Assembly (NCBI GenBank): GCA_963807225.1
Contig: CAWEAD010000012.1
Span: 124,001 to 188,000 of the forward strand
Length of the DNA: 64,000 nucleotides
Direction: 5' to 3'
From: JAGVGT01 sp963807225
GTDB lineage: Bacteria > Desulfobacterota > Desulfobulbia > Desulfobulbales > JAGXFP01
The notes under the pieces are model-generated. The model was not told where the DNA came from, searched no databases, and was given only the letters and a program-made list of their open reading frames with translations. Positions 19,752 through 28,634 of this stretch are shown one piece after another. Position numbers and translations under genes: made by a program. Position 1 is the stretch's first letter, and each line of letters opens with the position of its first letter.

Positions 19752-21641
19752 ATGTCCCGGCTGTTTGTTTTTCTGACAAGCCTCCTGTTGGCGTCATCGG
19801 CGATGGCGGCCGACCTCAACACCACGAAGGGACCGCAGGATCCCTTTTTCGGCGAGGCCCTTTATTATGCCTACCAGGGCGATTGGTTCGAGGCGATTTC
19901 CCGACTCGACGCCGAACTGGGGCAGTATCGTGGCCTCGACGAGCCCGAACTCGACTCGCTTTACAGTCATATCGGCCTGGCCGAATTCGACGTGGGTGAC
20001 TTCGAACTGGCCTACCGGATGCACCAGCGCGCCGGTCGCGCCATCAAAGCCGTCATTGAGGGTAATGTCGAGGAACCAGTGCGCAACGAGGCCATTTTTC
20101 GCTTGGCCCGGATATATTTTCAGAAAGACCAGCCGCAGAACGCCCTGCATGCCATGGAGCGCATCAAGGGTGCCGTCCCCGACAACATCCGTGACGATCT
20201 GATCTTTCTGCGGGCGCAAATCCTGATGGCCAACGGCCGATTCAGCGAGGCGGCCGGCATCCTGCAGGGGCTACTGGGAGTTAAGGGGTTGGAAGGATTT
20301 GCCTCCTACAATCTCGGAATCGCATTAATGAGAGGCGGGAAAATTAAGGAAGGCCGCCAGTATCTCGATTTTACCGGCAAGATCGACAGCGACAATCCCG
20401 TGACTCTGGCGATCAAGGATAAATCTAACCTGGTCCTCGGCGACAAACTGCTGGAAGGAAAAAATTTTGAGGGTGCCAAGGAAGTCCTCGACCGCGTTCG
20501 GCTGAGCGGCCCCTTCTCCGACCGGGCCTTGTTGGGTTCGGGATGGGCCGACGCCTCACGGGAACAATACGATCTGGCATTGGTACCATGGAGCATCCTG
20601 ATAAAACGCGAGGTCACGGATTCTTCGGTGCAGGAGGCCATGATCGCCGTCCCCTATGCCTATGGCAAACTTGGCGTGTACAGCAAGGCCGCGCTGATGT
20701 ACGGCAGCGCGCTGCAAACCTTCGGACAGGAAATAGATAAACTGACCGCCTCCATCAAAAGCATCAGGGAAGGAAACTTTCTCCGCGCCCTGGTGCGGGG
20801 CGAGTTGAAACTGGACGCCAACTGGGTAGTCAAGCTGCGCGATCTGCCGGAAACCCCCGAGACTTACTATCTGCTCGGCCTGATGGCCTCTAATGATTTC
20901 CAGGAATCGCTGAAGAACTATCTCGATCTCGAAGAGCTGCGCAGAAAGTTGCAAACCTGGGCGGGCGACCTGGACGCCTACGAGGAAATCATCGAAAAAC
21001 GCCGAGCTTACTACCAGCCGCTGCTTCCCACGATCGACCGGGAATTCAGGCGGCTGGATTCCCAGATGCGGTTGCGTCTGGAACAGCGTGACCGCATCGA
21101 TGAACGCTTGCAGGACATGCTGGTGGCGCCGCGGCCCGATTACCTGGCGACCGCGCCGGAACGGTTGCTCGGGGAGCGAATTGCCGGATTGGAGCAGAGC
21201 CTAACGGACGGCAGTGCAGTAGAATCCGGCGAAACCATGGTCCGCCTCAAGCGTCTGCGAGGGGTGCTAGACTGGAAAATCTACACGGAGTACGACGAGC
21301 GCTTTACCATGGCGCACAAGAATCTTCATGCACTTAACCACGAAATAGAACTGTTGCGGAAAAGGTACAACGAATTTATCCGAACCCGGCAGGCCGCCAC
21401 GCAAAGCTACGAGGGTTACGACGATGTGATCCTCCGGCAGAGGAATCGTATCACTACCGCCCGCGAAAAAGTGGACGGGCTGATGGCGAGACAGGGGCAT
21501 ATGCTCGAGGCTATGGCGGCAAATGAACTCACAGCGCGCCGCGACAGGCTCGAAGAGTTCCAGGTCAAGGCGCGTTTCGCCATGGCTGACTGCTACGATC
21601 GCGCCACCAGGGCACAGGAACCGAAGGAGGCAGGACCATGA
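19752..21641 (+). CDS. periplasmic TPR/coiled-coil protein
   Basis: A 629-residue exported protein with a signal peptide ending near SAMAA. Residues about 30-330 are repeating helix pairs of TPR type (for example the EALYYAYQGDWFEAISRLD helix pair). From about 400 to 600 the sequence becomes charged and helical with coiled-coil character (RLDSQMRLRLEQRDRIDERL). TPR arrays hold protein complexes together, so a periplasmic scaffold is likely. The ribosome site AAAGG overlaps the previous stop region, and the stop codon overlaps the next ATG, which shows translational coupling. TPR proteins of this kind sit beside TolQ/TolR/TonB genes in myxobacterial gliding clusters (GltD/GltE), but orthology is not shown. 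Confidence 0.85.
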   Translation: MSRLFVFLTSLLLASSAMAADLNTTKGPQDPFFGEALYYAYQGDWFEAISRLDAELGQYRGLDEPELDSLYSHIGLAEFDVGDFELAYRMHQRAGRAIKAVIEGNVEEPVRNEAIFRLARIYFQKDQPQNALHAMERIKGAVPDNIRDDLIFLRAQILMANGRFSEAAGILQGLLGVKGLEGFASYNLGIALMRGGKIKEGRQYLDFTGKIDSDNPVTLAIKDKSNLVLGDKLLEGKNFEGAKEVLDRVRLSGPFSDRALLGSGWADASREQYDLALVPWSILIKREVTDSSVQEAMIAVPYAYGKLGVYSKAALMYGSALQTFGQEIDKLTASIKSIREGNFLRALVRGELKLDANWVVKLRDLPETPETYYLLGLMASNDFQESLKNYLDLEELRRKLQTWAGDLDAYEEIIEKRRAYYQPLLPTIDREFRRLDSQMRLRLEQRDRIDERLQDMLVAPRPDYLATAPERLLGERIAGLEQSLTDGSAVESGETMVRLKRLRGVLDWKIYTEYDERFTMAHKNLHALNHEIELLRKRYNEFIRTRQAATQSYEGYDDVILRQRNRITTAREKVDGLMARQGHMLEAMAANELTARRDRLEEFQVKARFAMADCYDRATRAQEPKEAGP

Positions 21642-24600
21642 ACCGGTACCTGCTCCTGCTGCTGGCATTGCCATTGGTTCTTGTCGCCTGTGCCGTCCCT
21701 GTCAAGCAAGAGGGAACGATCGCCCAATTGCGCAACCAGCATATCGAGATCAAGGAAGTGGAAATCGAAGGCGGGTTCGAAAAAGCGATGGAGAGCTACC
21801 AGCTCTTTTTGGAGGAATCGCATGACTCACGTTTGGCGCCGGAGGCCATTCGTCGTCTGGCGGACCTGAAAGTCGAGAAAGAATATGGTCGTCTCACCGG
21901 AGGGGATGAGTCGGCGGACAGGGCGGAAGAGGCGAAGCCCCTGCCGGCCCCACTGCCGGCCCCGGTGTCGCAGCCGGTTTTAGCGCCGACAAATCAGGAA
22001 TCGGCATCGGTGGCGGCCGGCAAGGACGAATCAGAGGGTGATGCCGAGTTTGAAAAAAGGGCTACCGGCAAGGTCCAGGTGACCGGCAATGCTCCGAATG
22101 AGAGTGAGCAGATTCTCGGTGCCGACGATCTGGAGCGGGCGGGGGCGCTCGAAGCCGTCGCCCTTTACCAGAAACTGCTCGACGAGTATCCGCTGTATGA
22201 ACGAAATGACCAGGTCCTATACCAGATGTCCCGGGCCTACGAGGAATTGGGCCGGATCGAGGAGGCCATGAAGGTCATGGGCCGGCTGGTGCGCGAGTAT
22301 CCGAACTCCCATTATACGGACGAGGTGCAGTTCCGGCGGGCCGAATACTTCTTTACCCACAAACACTACCTTGATGCCGAGGATGCCTACAAAAGCATCG
22401 TCGATACGGGCATCAGCTCGTACTACTACCAGCTGGCCCTGTATAAACTCGGCTGGACCTTTTACAAACAGGAACTCTATAACGAAGCCCTGGACAGTTT
22501 CATCGCCCTGCTCGATTACAAGGTTTCCGTGGGGTACGACTTCGACCAGACCGAGGACGAGACCGAAAGCAAGCGAACGGAGGACACCTTCCGCGTCGTC
22601 AGTCTGGGCTTTTCAAGCCTTGGTGGTGCAAGCGCGGTAGTCGAGTACTTTGAAAACCATGGCAGACGCTCCTACGAAGACAGGGTCTATGGCAACCTGT
22701 CCGAATATTACTACGCCAAACGCCGATTCAGTGACGCCACCGCGACCTACAACGCCTTCGTGAATCGGAATCCCTTCCACGAGAAAGCCCCGATTTTTCA
22801 CATGCGGGTGATCGAGATCAATATCGCGGGCGGTTTTCCCACCCTGGTCATCGACTCGAAAAAGACCTTTGCGACCGACTACGGCCTCAAGGGTGCGTAC
22901 TGGCAGCATTTCCTACCAAGCGCCCGGCCTGAGGTTCTGGGTTTCCTGAAAACCAACCTGAAGGACCTGGCGAATCATTATCACGCTCTCTATCAGGACA
23001 AAAAACGTGCCGAAGAGAAGCCGCAAAATTTCTCCGAGGCGTTGCACTGGTACCGGGAATACATCGCTTCCTTCCCGGGTGAGGATGAGACCGCGGCAAT
23101 CAATTATCAGTTGGCCTCACTGCTACTGGAAAACAGCTCTTTTGCCGAGGCGGCGGTGGAATACGAGAAGACGGCCTACGACTACCCACGGCACGAAAAG
23201 TCGTCCGAGGCCGGCTACGACGCCGTGTACGCATACAGGCAGTATCTCGACTCCGCCCAGCCCGAGAAAAAGGAACAGGTTAGAAAAGAGGTGGTTCGCA
23301 GCTCGATGAAATTTGCCGATACCTATCCGGAACACGAGAAGGCGGCGATCGTTCTCGGAGCGGCGGTGGACGATCTCGACGATATGGAAGAATATGGAGA
23401 GGCGCAGGCGGCGGGGCGCATGCTCATCGAGAAATTCCCCACCGCCGACAAGGATATTCTGCGCGGGGCCTGGCTGGTCGTTGCCCACTCGTCTTTCGAA
23501 CTCCTGCAGTACGACGAGGCCGAAACCGGCTATGGCGAGGTCCTCGGTCTGCTCCCGGAGGGGGACAAGTCGCGCGGCGAGCTGGTGGACAACCTGGCGA
23601 TATCGATCTACAAACAGGGCGAAGAGGCAAATTCTCGTGAGGATTATCGGGCCGCCGCCGACCATTTTCTCCGGGTAGGGGCCAAGGCTCCAACCTCCAA
23701 GTACAGGCCGGATGCCGACTATGATGCCGCCACCGCCCTGATCTTGCTGATGGACTGGAAAATGGCGACCACCGTCCTGAACGGATTCCGCGAAAAATAT
23801 CCCGGCCACAAATTGCAGTCCGAGGTGACCAAGAAAATCGCCTATGTCTATAAGGAGGACGGCCAACTGGCCCTGGCCGCCGATGAATTTGAACGTATAG
23901 AGAAGGAATCCGGGGACGAAGCGGTCAGAAGGGAAGCCCTCATGACCGCGGCCGAATTGCATGAACAGGTAGGCAACAAAGAACGTGCTCTCGCGGTCTA
24001 CCGGCGCTATGTGGGATATTTCCCCCACCCGGTTGAACCCAACCTGGAAACGCTCAACAAAATCTGTGCAATTCTGCAGGCGCAAAACGCTCAAAAAGAC
24101 TACCTGGCCGAACTCGGACAGATCGTTGCAATTGAGGCGGCCGCGGGGGGTGAACGCACTCCCAGAACCAGATATCTTGCAGGAAGCGCGGCGCTGATTT
24201 TGACTCAGCCGAGCTTTGACCGGTTCGCGTCAGTCAAACTGGTCAAGCCCTTCGATGTCAACCTGCGCAAGAAAAAGAAACTGATGAAGGAGGCGACCCA
24301 GCAGTTCAATAAGCTCCTCGATTATGAAGTCGGAGAGGTTACAGCTGCGACCACATATTACCTGGCCGAGATCTTCGCCAATTTCAGCAAGTCCCTTACG
24401 GAGTCCGAGCGTCCCGAAGGGTTGAACCCGATGGAAATGGAACAGTATGAACTGGCCATCGAGGATCAGGCATATCCCTTTGAAGAAAAAGCCATTTCCG
24501 TCCACGAGAGCAATCTCCAGTTGATCTCGCGGGGCATTTACAACGAATGGATAGACAAGAGCCTGCAGAAACTGGCCAAATTCGTTCCGGCCCGCTACGA

Positions 24601-25612
24601 CAAACCGGAAGAGGAGAGTGACGTCGTCGCCTCGCCGGATACCTACATGTTCGCATACGGCCAGCCGAATCCCCTCCCATCTCCGCCGGAAACAAGAGTG
24701 GCCGACGAGGCGACCCGGACAGGGGCACCGGAGCAAATCGTGAAGACAGTAGTCAATGATTCGCCACCGACTGCCGAAGCTGGTCAGGTCCTGAAATCAG
24801 GAGAGGCAAACGAGCCGACGCAGAATGGTGATCCTGCCCGGACAGCGCCATCGGCTACGGTCGGCGAGCAGACACAGGCCGAAGAACCGACGCAAGCCGT
24901 GGTGGCGGCGCCGGCTGAGGCACCGGAGCAGGCCGTGGAGTCGACTGTGGTCGTTAAGTCGGCACTGACAGCGGAACCTGAACAGATCCAGAAAACAGGG
25001 GAGGCTGGTGAGTCGACGCAGAATGGCGAGACTGCCCGGATAATGCAACCTACGACAGTCGGCGAGCAGACGCAGACCAAGGGACCGTCGCACACTGTGG
25101 AGATGGCGCCGGCAGGGGAACAGACAGAGGCTGTTGAACCAATGCACGCCACGGAATCTGAAGCGGCTGATGAGCAGACCCGTACCGAAGAACCGACCCA
25201 GGTCGTGAAAGCAGACATGACGGGGGAATCGATACAGCCAGGGACTCCGGATGAGGTCACGGAAGCTGAGGCGGTCGGAATGCGGACACAGAGAGGAGAA
25301 CCGATCCAGATCATAGAGCCGGTTAAGCCGAGTGAACTCGAAAAGGCTAAGGAAACGACAGAGGTGAAGAAAGCGGTGAGCGGGGGGGCGACACAGGCTG
25401 GGAAATCTGACCAAAGCCAGGAATCGGCGACTGTCGAAGAATCTGCACCTTTAGAGGAAGCGGCAGAGATCGATGAATCATCACGGAGTGCGGAACCATT
25501 AAATGTCGATGAAGATGGGCCGGAGGCAAAGGCCACAACAGACGCAGGAGAGGCCCATGTCATGCAACACGCTGGTGAGAAAGACTTGTCACCGGATGCT
25601 ACGGGGCAATAA
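21638..25612 (+). CDS. large TPR lipoprotein with low-complexity tail
   Basis: A 1324-residue lipoprotein: the signal peptide ends in LVLVAC with Cys18 as lipid site. Many TPR-like helix pairs run from about 160 to 1000 (for example the ALEAVALYQKLLDEYPLYER repeat start). From about 1008 onward the protein is low-complexity, rich in Glu, Gln, Thr, Ala and Pro, with the imperfectly repeated phrase EQTQ-EEPTQ. Such a tail could span or bind peptidoglycan or act as a flexible linker. The ATG overlaps the stop of the previous gene (ATGA). A scaffold role in the same envelope complex is inferred from context. Confidence 0.85.
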   Translation: MNRYLLLLLALPLVLVACAVPVKQEGTIAQLRNQHIEIKEVEIEGGFEKAMESYQLFLEESHDSRLAPEAIRRLADLKVEKEYGRLTGGDESADRAEEAKPLPAPLPAPVSQPVLAPTNQESASVAAGKDESEGDAEFEKRATGKVQVTGNAPNESEQILGADDLERAGALEAVALYQKLLDEYPLYERNDQVLYQMSRAYEELGRIEEAMKVMGRLVREYPNSHYTDEVQFRRAEYFFTHKHYLDAEDAYKSIVDTGISSYYYQLALYKLGWTFYKQELYNEALDSFIALLDYKVSVGYDFDQTEDETESKRTEDTFRVVSLGFSSLGGASAVVEYFENHGRRSYEDRVYGNLSEYYYAKRRFSDATATYNAFVNRNPFHEKAPIFHMRVIEINIAGGFPTLVIDSKKTFATDYGLKGAYWQHFLPSARPEVLGFLKTNLKDLANHYHALYQDKKRAEEKPQNFSEALHWYREYIASFPGEDETAAINYQLASLLLENSSFAEAAVEYEKTAYDYPRHEKSSEAGYDAVYAYRQYLDSAQPEKKEQVRKEVVRSSMKFADTYPEHEKAAIVLGAAVDDLDDMEEYGEAQAAGRMLIEKFPTADKDILRGAWLVVAHSSFELLQYDEAETGYGEVLGLLPEGDKSRGELVDNLAISIYKQGEEANSREDYRAAADHFLRVGAKAPTSKYRPDADYDAATALILLMDWKMATTVLNGFREKYPGHKLQSEVTKKIAYVYKEDGQLALAADEFERIEKESGDEAVRREALMTAAELHEQVGNKERALAVYRRYVGYFPHPVEPNLETLNKICAILQAQNAQKDYLAELGQIVAIEAAAGGERTPRTRYLAGSAALILTQPSFDRFASVKLVKPFDVNLRKKKKLMKEATQQFNKLLDYEVGEVTAATTYYLAEIFANFSKSLTESERPEGLNPMEMEQYELAIEDQAYPFEEKAISVHESNLQLISRGIYNEWIDKSLQKLAKFVPARYDKPEEESDVVASPDTYMFAYGQPNPLPSPPETRVADEATRTGAPEQIVKTVVNDSPPTAEAGQVLKSGEANEPTQNGDPARTAPSATVGEQTQAEEPTQAVVAAPAEAPEQAVESTVVVKSALTAEPEQIQKTGEAGESTQNGETARIMQPTTVGEQTQTKGPSHTVEMAPAGEQTEAVEPMHATESEAADEQTRTEEPTQVVKADMTGESIQPGTPDEVTEAEAVGMRTQRGEPIQIIEPVKPSELEKAKETTEVKKAVSGGATQAGKSDQSQESATVEESAPLEEAAEIDESSRSAEPLNVDEDGPEAKATTDAGEAHVMQHAGEKDLSPDATGQ

Positions 25613-25640
25613 GGCTCGGTGGGAATAGGGGAGTAAGGCG

Positions 25641-26357
25641 ATGCAGAACAAAAATATAGAAATGAAGAGCTGGAAAATAGCACTCCGAGGGACGGGGTTC
25701 GCGATACTGCTTTTGGTCTTGGCTTTTCTTGCCGGCTGTTCGGCAGGCAAAAATATCAAGCCGGAGGACGCCATGGATATATCATCGATGACGGAAGCGC
25801 CCGTTGTTGAAGAATTTCCTTCGGTGGTGCGGCTTGAGGATGGCAGGCACGGGTTTGTCATCCGGGAAAAACCGTGCATAGATGGAGATTGGGATGATGA
25901 TTTCGACACGGCCCTCAGCAAGATGAAAGATCAAGATTATGAGGGGGCAATCGTCCTTCTGGAAAAGGTCATCGACCAGTCACCGGGAGTGACGGCCCCC
26001 TATATCAATATCGCAATCTGTTATGAAAGAATCGGCAAGCCGGATCTGGCCGAAAAACATCTTAAAACCGCTTTGGAACTGGTTCCGGATCATCCGGTCG
26101 CGAGTAACGAATATGGCCTGCTGCTTCGTAAAGCGGGACGTTTTGCCGAGGCCCGTGCGGTTTACGAGAAGGCGCTCGCAAACTTTCCGGAGTATATTCC
26201 GATACACCGGAATCTCGGAATTCTCTGCGATATTTATCTAAATGATCCGGAATGCGCGCTCGAACAATATGAGATTTACAGTGAAGCCAAGCCCGAGGAC
26301 GAGCAGGTGAAAATCTGGATCGCCGACTTTCGCCTTCGCCTGGGAAATGGGGGCTGA
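25641..26357 (+). CDS. TPR lipoprotein
   Basis: A 238-residue lipoprotein with lipobox FLAGC (Cys33) after a hydrophobic segment. Three to four TPR motifs follow (about 88-235), including APYINIAICYERIGKPDLAE, which is close to the TPR consensus. Compact TPR lipoproteins of this size serve as assembly or stability factors for outer-membrane machines (PilF/Tgl and GltE are family examples). A short ribosome site (GGGGAGTAAGG) precedes the ATG. It lies 28 bp after the large TPR lipoprotein, in the same transcription unit. Confidence 0.85.
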   Translation: MQNKNIEMKSWKIALRGTGFAILLLVLAFLAGCSAGKNIKPEDAMDISSMTEAPVVEEFPSVVRLEDGRHGFVIREKPCIDGDWDDDFDTALSKMKDQDYEGAIVLLEKVIDQSPGVTAPYINIAICYERIGKPDLAEKHLKTALELVPDHPVASNEYGLLLRKAGRFAEARAVYEKALANFPEYIPIHRNLGILCDIYLNDPECALEQYEIYSEAKPEDEQVKIWIADFRLRLGNGG

Positions 26358-26525
26358 TATGGGTCTTGTTGTTCGAATTTATCTTCCGGCCCCGGCAAGT
26401 GGTTTCTCCGGCAAGCTTCGGAATCCTGCCTCCGGAGCTATCGATAAGCCCGATAACAGCAAGTGGTCGATCGAGTCGCCGGCCGGGCTATTGAGGCCGC
26501 AAGGGTCTACCCCAAGGAGGTGTTC

Positions 26526-26849
26526 ATGCGTCGAAAGATCCTGATATGTTTGTGCCTGGCCCTGTTTTCGGCGGTTACCGTTGGAGCTCAGGAGAAAGAA
26601 CAGGAAGAAACCTCAACCCCCAAAGAACTTGCGGGGATGTCTATCGTCGGTAATGATGAGGCACCGAAATCCCTCTACATCATTCCGTGGAAAAGCTCGG
26701 AAGTCGGTGTTGAGACCAGTTTGGACATGATGTTGAACGACAAAGATGTTCCGGTGGATCGGGATGTTTTCAAGCGGCAGCTTAACTTCTACGAAGTCAG
26801 CACCGCGAAGCCAACCGTTATGTCACAAGTAGCGGAGCATCAGGACTGA
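26526..26849 (+). CDS. small secreted protein of the surface locus
   Basis: A 107-residue protein with a signal peptide (cleavage near VGA-Q). The mature part is short, acidic and not recognised; it contains KSLYIIPWKSSEVG, which could be a short recognition strand. The start is fixed by a near-perfect AAGGAGG 6 nt upstream, rather than by the longer frame open from 26463. It sits between the TPR lipoprotein and the TolQ gene in the same direction. In comparable clusters this slot often holds a small conserved protein of unknown role. Confidence 0.75.
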   Translation: MRRKILICLCLALFSAVTVGAQEKEQEETSTPKELAGMSIVGNDEAPKSLYIIPWKSSEVGVETSLDMMLNDKDVPVDRDVFKRQLNFYEVSTAKPTVMSQVAEHQD

Positions 26850-26988
26850 AGCCCGGTAATCCGAAACCCATGTAGCTGAATGACAGGTCGTAAGCCGGAA
26901 GCCTGGCCGGACCTTGAAAACAAAGCGGAAGAAGATCCCGGAATTCGGACAAGGAAATAGAGAAACTTTATTGTGCAGGAGGTAACCG

Positions 26989-27642
26989 ATGGAAACGATT
27001 TATTCAATGGTGGCATTTTTTCAAAAGGGTGGGATCTTCATGTATCCCATTCTTCTCGTCTTTGCTTTCGGGATGGCTATATCCATTGAACGCTGGCTTC
27101 ATCTTAGCCGCGTCGAGGGGGCCAACCGCAAGGTCTGGGATCAGGTCCAGCCGCTGTTGAGCGACAGTGAGTTCGATCAGGCGCGGGATTTGGTCAACGA
27201 AGACAAGTCGACGATAGCGAAGATGCTGAGTATGGGGTTGGCGCGCCAGGGGGCGGTAAAACGTCGCGAAGACATCGAGATCGCCATGGAAGAGAGCATG
27301 ATGGAAATCATTCCTCAACTGGAGCGTCGTACCCCCTATATTGCTCTGCTTTCGAATATCGCAACGCTGCTGGGACTGCTCGGCACCATCATGGGCCTGA
27401 TCCAGGCGTTCACGGCTGTTGCCAACGCGAATCCGGCCGAGAAGGCCGACATCCTTTCCGCCAGTATCTCGGTCGCCATGAACACCACGGCCTTTGGGTT
27501 GATCGCCGCTATTCCGCTGCTGCTGTTCCATGCCAAGATCACTGCAACCACCGGCCATATTGTTGACAGCCTTGAGATGGCTTCGGTCAAGGCCCTGAAT
27601 ATCATCTCCAATACCTCCAAGCGTCGGCTCGAAACGAGTTAA
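26989..27642 (+). CDS. TolQ/ExbB/MotA-family proton channel
   Basis: A 217-residue inner-membrane protein of the TolQ/ExbB family, which forms the pentameric stator that converts proton flow into motion of a TolR/ExbD dimer. An N-terminal membrane helix (about 15-32, MYPILLVFAFGMAISIE) is followed by a cytoplasmic domain, then the conserved pair of helices near 118-145 (LLGLLGTIMGLIQAF) and 163-185 (AMNTTAFGLIAAIPLLLF) that line the channel. Length matches the family. The ribosome site is GGAGGT. It is followed at once by two TolR genes, as in aglR-aglQ-aglS of Myxococcus. Confidence 0.93.
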   Translation: METIYSMVAFFQKGGIFMYPILLVFAFGMAISIERWLHLSRVEGANRKVWDQVQPLLSDSEFDQARDLVNEDKSTIAKMLSMGLARQGAVKRREDIEIAMEESMMEIIPQLERRTPYIALLSNIATLLGLLGTIMGLIQAFTAVANANPAEKADILSASISVAMNTTAFGLIAAIPLLLFHAKITATTGHIVDSLEMASVKALNIISNTSKRRLETS

Positions 27643-27647
27643 TTATT

Positions 27648-28133
27648 ATGAGAAGACTACGTCGTAAGCACTCGAAAGAACCTCCCGAACTGGATATCAC
27701 CACATTCCTGAACCTGATGGTGGTGCTTATTCCTTTTCTGCTCATCAGCGCCGTGTTTTCGCGGGTGGCGATTATGGAATTGAGTGTTCCGACCGGGGCG
27801 GGGGGCGGGGATTCGGCCAAGCCCAATTTCACCATCGAGGTGATTGTCAGGGAGGCGGGGCTGGAACTGGCCAACGGGGCGAATGTAGTTGCCTCGCTTC
27901 CGAAAAAGGACGACCAGTACGACCTGGAGAAACTCTCCAAGATGCTCATCCGTTTGAAAAGCGATTATCCGGAAAAGGAAGATGCTTCTGTTCTTATGGA
28001 ACCGGGAATAGAGTACGACTATCTGATCCAGGTCATGGATAAAGTCCGTTCCTACGGGGTGCAGGTGGAAGGTAGCGACGAGGTCCAGAGGATGTCGCTA
28101 TTTCCAAGCATTTCCATTGGAGATGCGCCATGA
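27648..28133 (+). CDS. TolR/ExbD-family protein, Asn at the proton site
   Basis: A 161-residue single-pass inner-membrane protein. A basic cytoplasmic N-terminus leads to a membrane helix beginning ELDITTFLNLMVVLIPFLL; the rest is periplasmic. Aligning FLNLM with the FIDVM of ExbD puts Asn22 where the family carries the proton-binding Asp, while an Asp lies earlier, at residue 16, at the membrane edge. The paired TolR encoded next does keep the Asp. The gene follows the TolQ stop by 5 bp and overlaps the next gene by 4 bp. Confidence 0.88.
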   Translation: MRRLRRKHSKEPPELDITTFLNLMVVLIPFLLISAVFSRVAIMELSVPTGAGGGDSAKPNFTIEVIVREAGLELANGANVVASLPKKDDQYDLEKLSKMLIRLKSDYPEKEDASVLMEPGIEYDYLIQVMDKVRSYGVQVEGSDEVQRMSLFPSISIGDAP

Positions 28134-28624
28134 AAAACAGCCGGCGCATGAAAAGAATGGCACGGAGCAGGAAGAAGCCCTCGGGACTCATGCTGACCTC
28201 TCTGATGGATGTCTTCACCATTCTGGTCTTCTTCCTTCTTTTCAATACTTCTTCTGGCGATGTGCTGGAGGCGCCGAAGGAGATCAAACTGCCGGATTCC
28301 ATTGTCGAGGTTAAACCGAGGGAAACGGTGGTGATTCTGGTGACCAAGGATATGGTTCTTGTCCAGGGCCAGCTCGTGGCGAACACGCCAGAGCTGCTCA
28401 ACCCCAAAATAGAATTGGTCCCGACCGTGGCGGAGCGACTGAAACGGCTTGAACGCAGCATTATCGGGATAAACACCAAGGCTGCCGTGGAAAGCAAGGA
28501 GGTCACAATCCTCGCGGACAAGAGCATACCCTTCACGGTCCTTAAAAAAATAATGTCAACCTGCACTAGTGTCGGCTTCGGGAAAATTTCCTTGGCCGTC
28601 CTCCAGAAATCAGCTCAGAGCTAA
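28130..28624 (+). CDS. TolR/ExbD-family protein, canonical Asp
   Basis: A 164-residue second TolR. After a strongly basic N-terminus (about 1-17) the membrane helix LMLTSLMDVFTILVFFLLF holds Asp27 at the conserved proton-carrier position. The periplasmic domain continues to the C-terminus, where a FGKISLAVL strand resembles the TolR fold end. The start ATG overlaps the stop of the first TolR (ATGA), so the two are probably made in similar amounts and may form a heterodimer within the TolQ pentamer. Confidence 0.9.
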   Translation: MKNSRRMKRMARSRKKPSGLMLTSLMDVFTILVFFLLFNTSSGDVLEAPKEIKLPDSIVEVKPRETVVILVTKDMVLVQGQLVANTPELLNPKIELVPTVAERLKRLERSIIGINTKAAVESKEVTILADKSIPFTVLKKIMSTCTSVGFGKISLAVLQKSAQS

Positions 28625-28634
28625 GGAAGATTCC

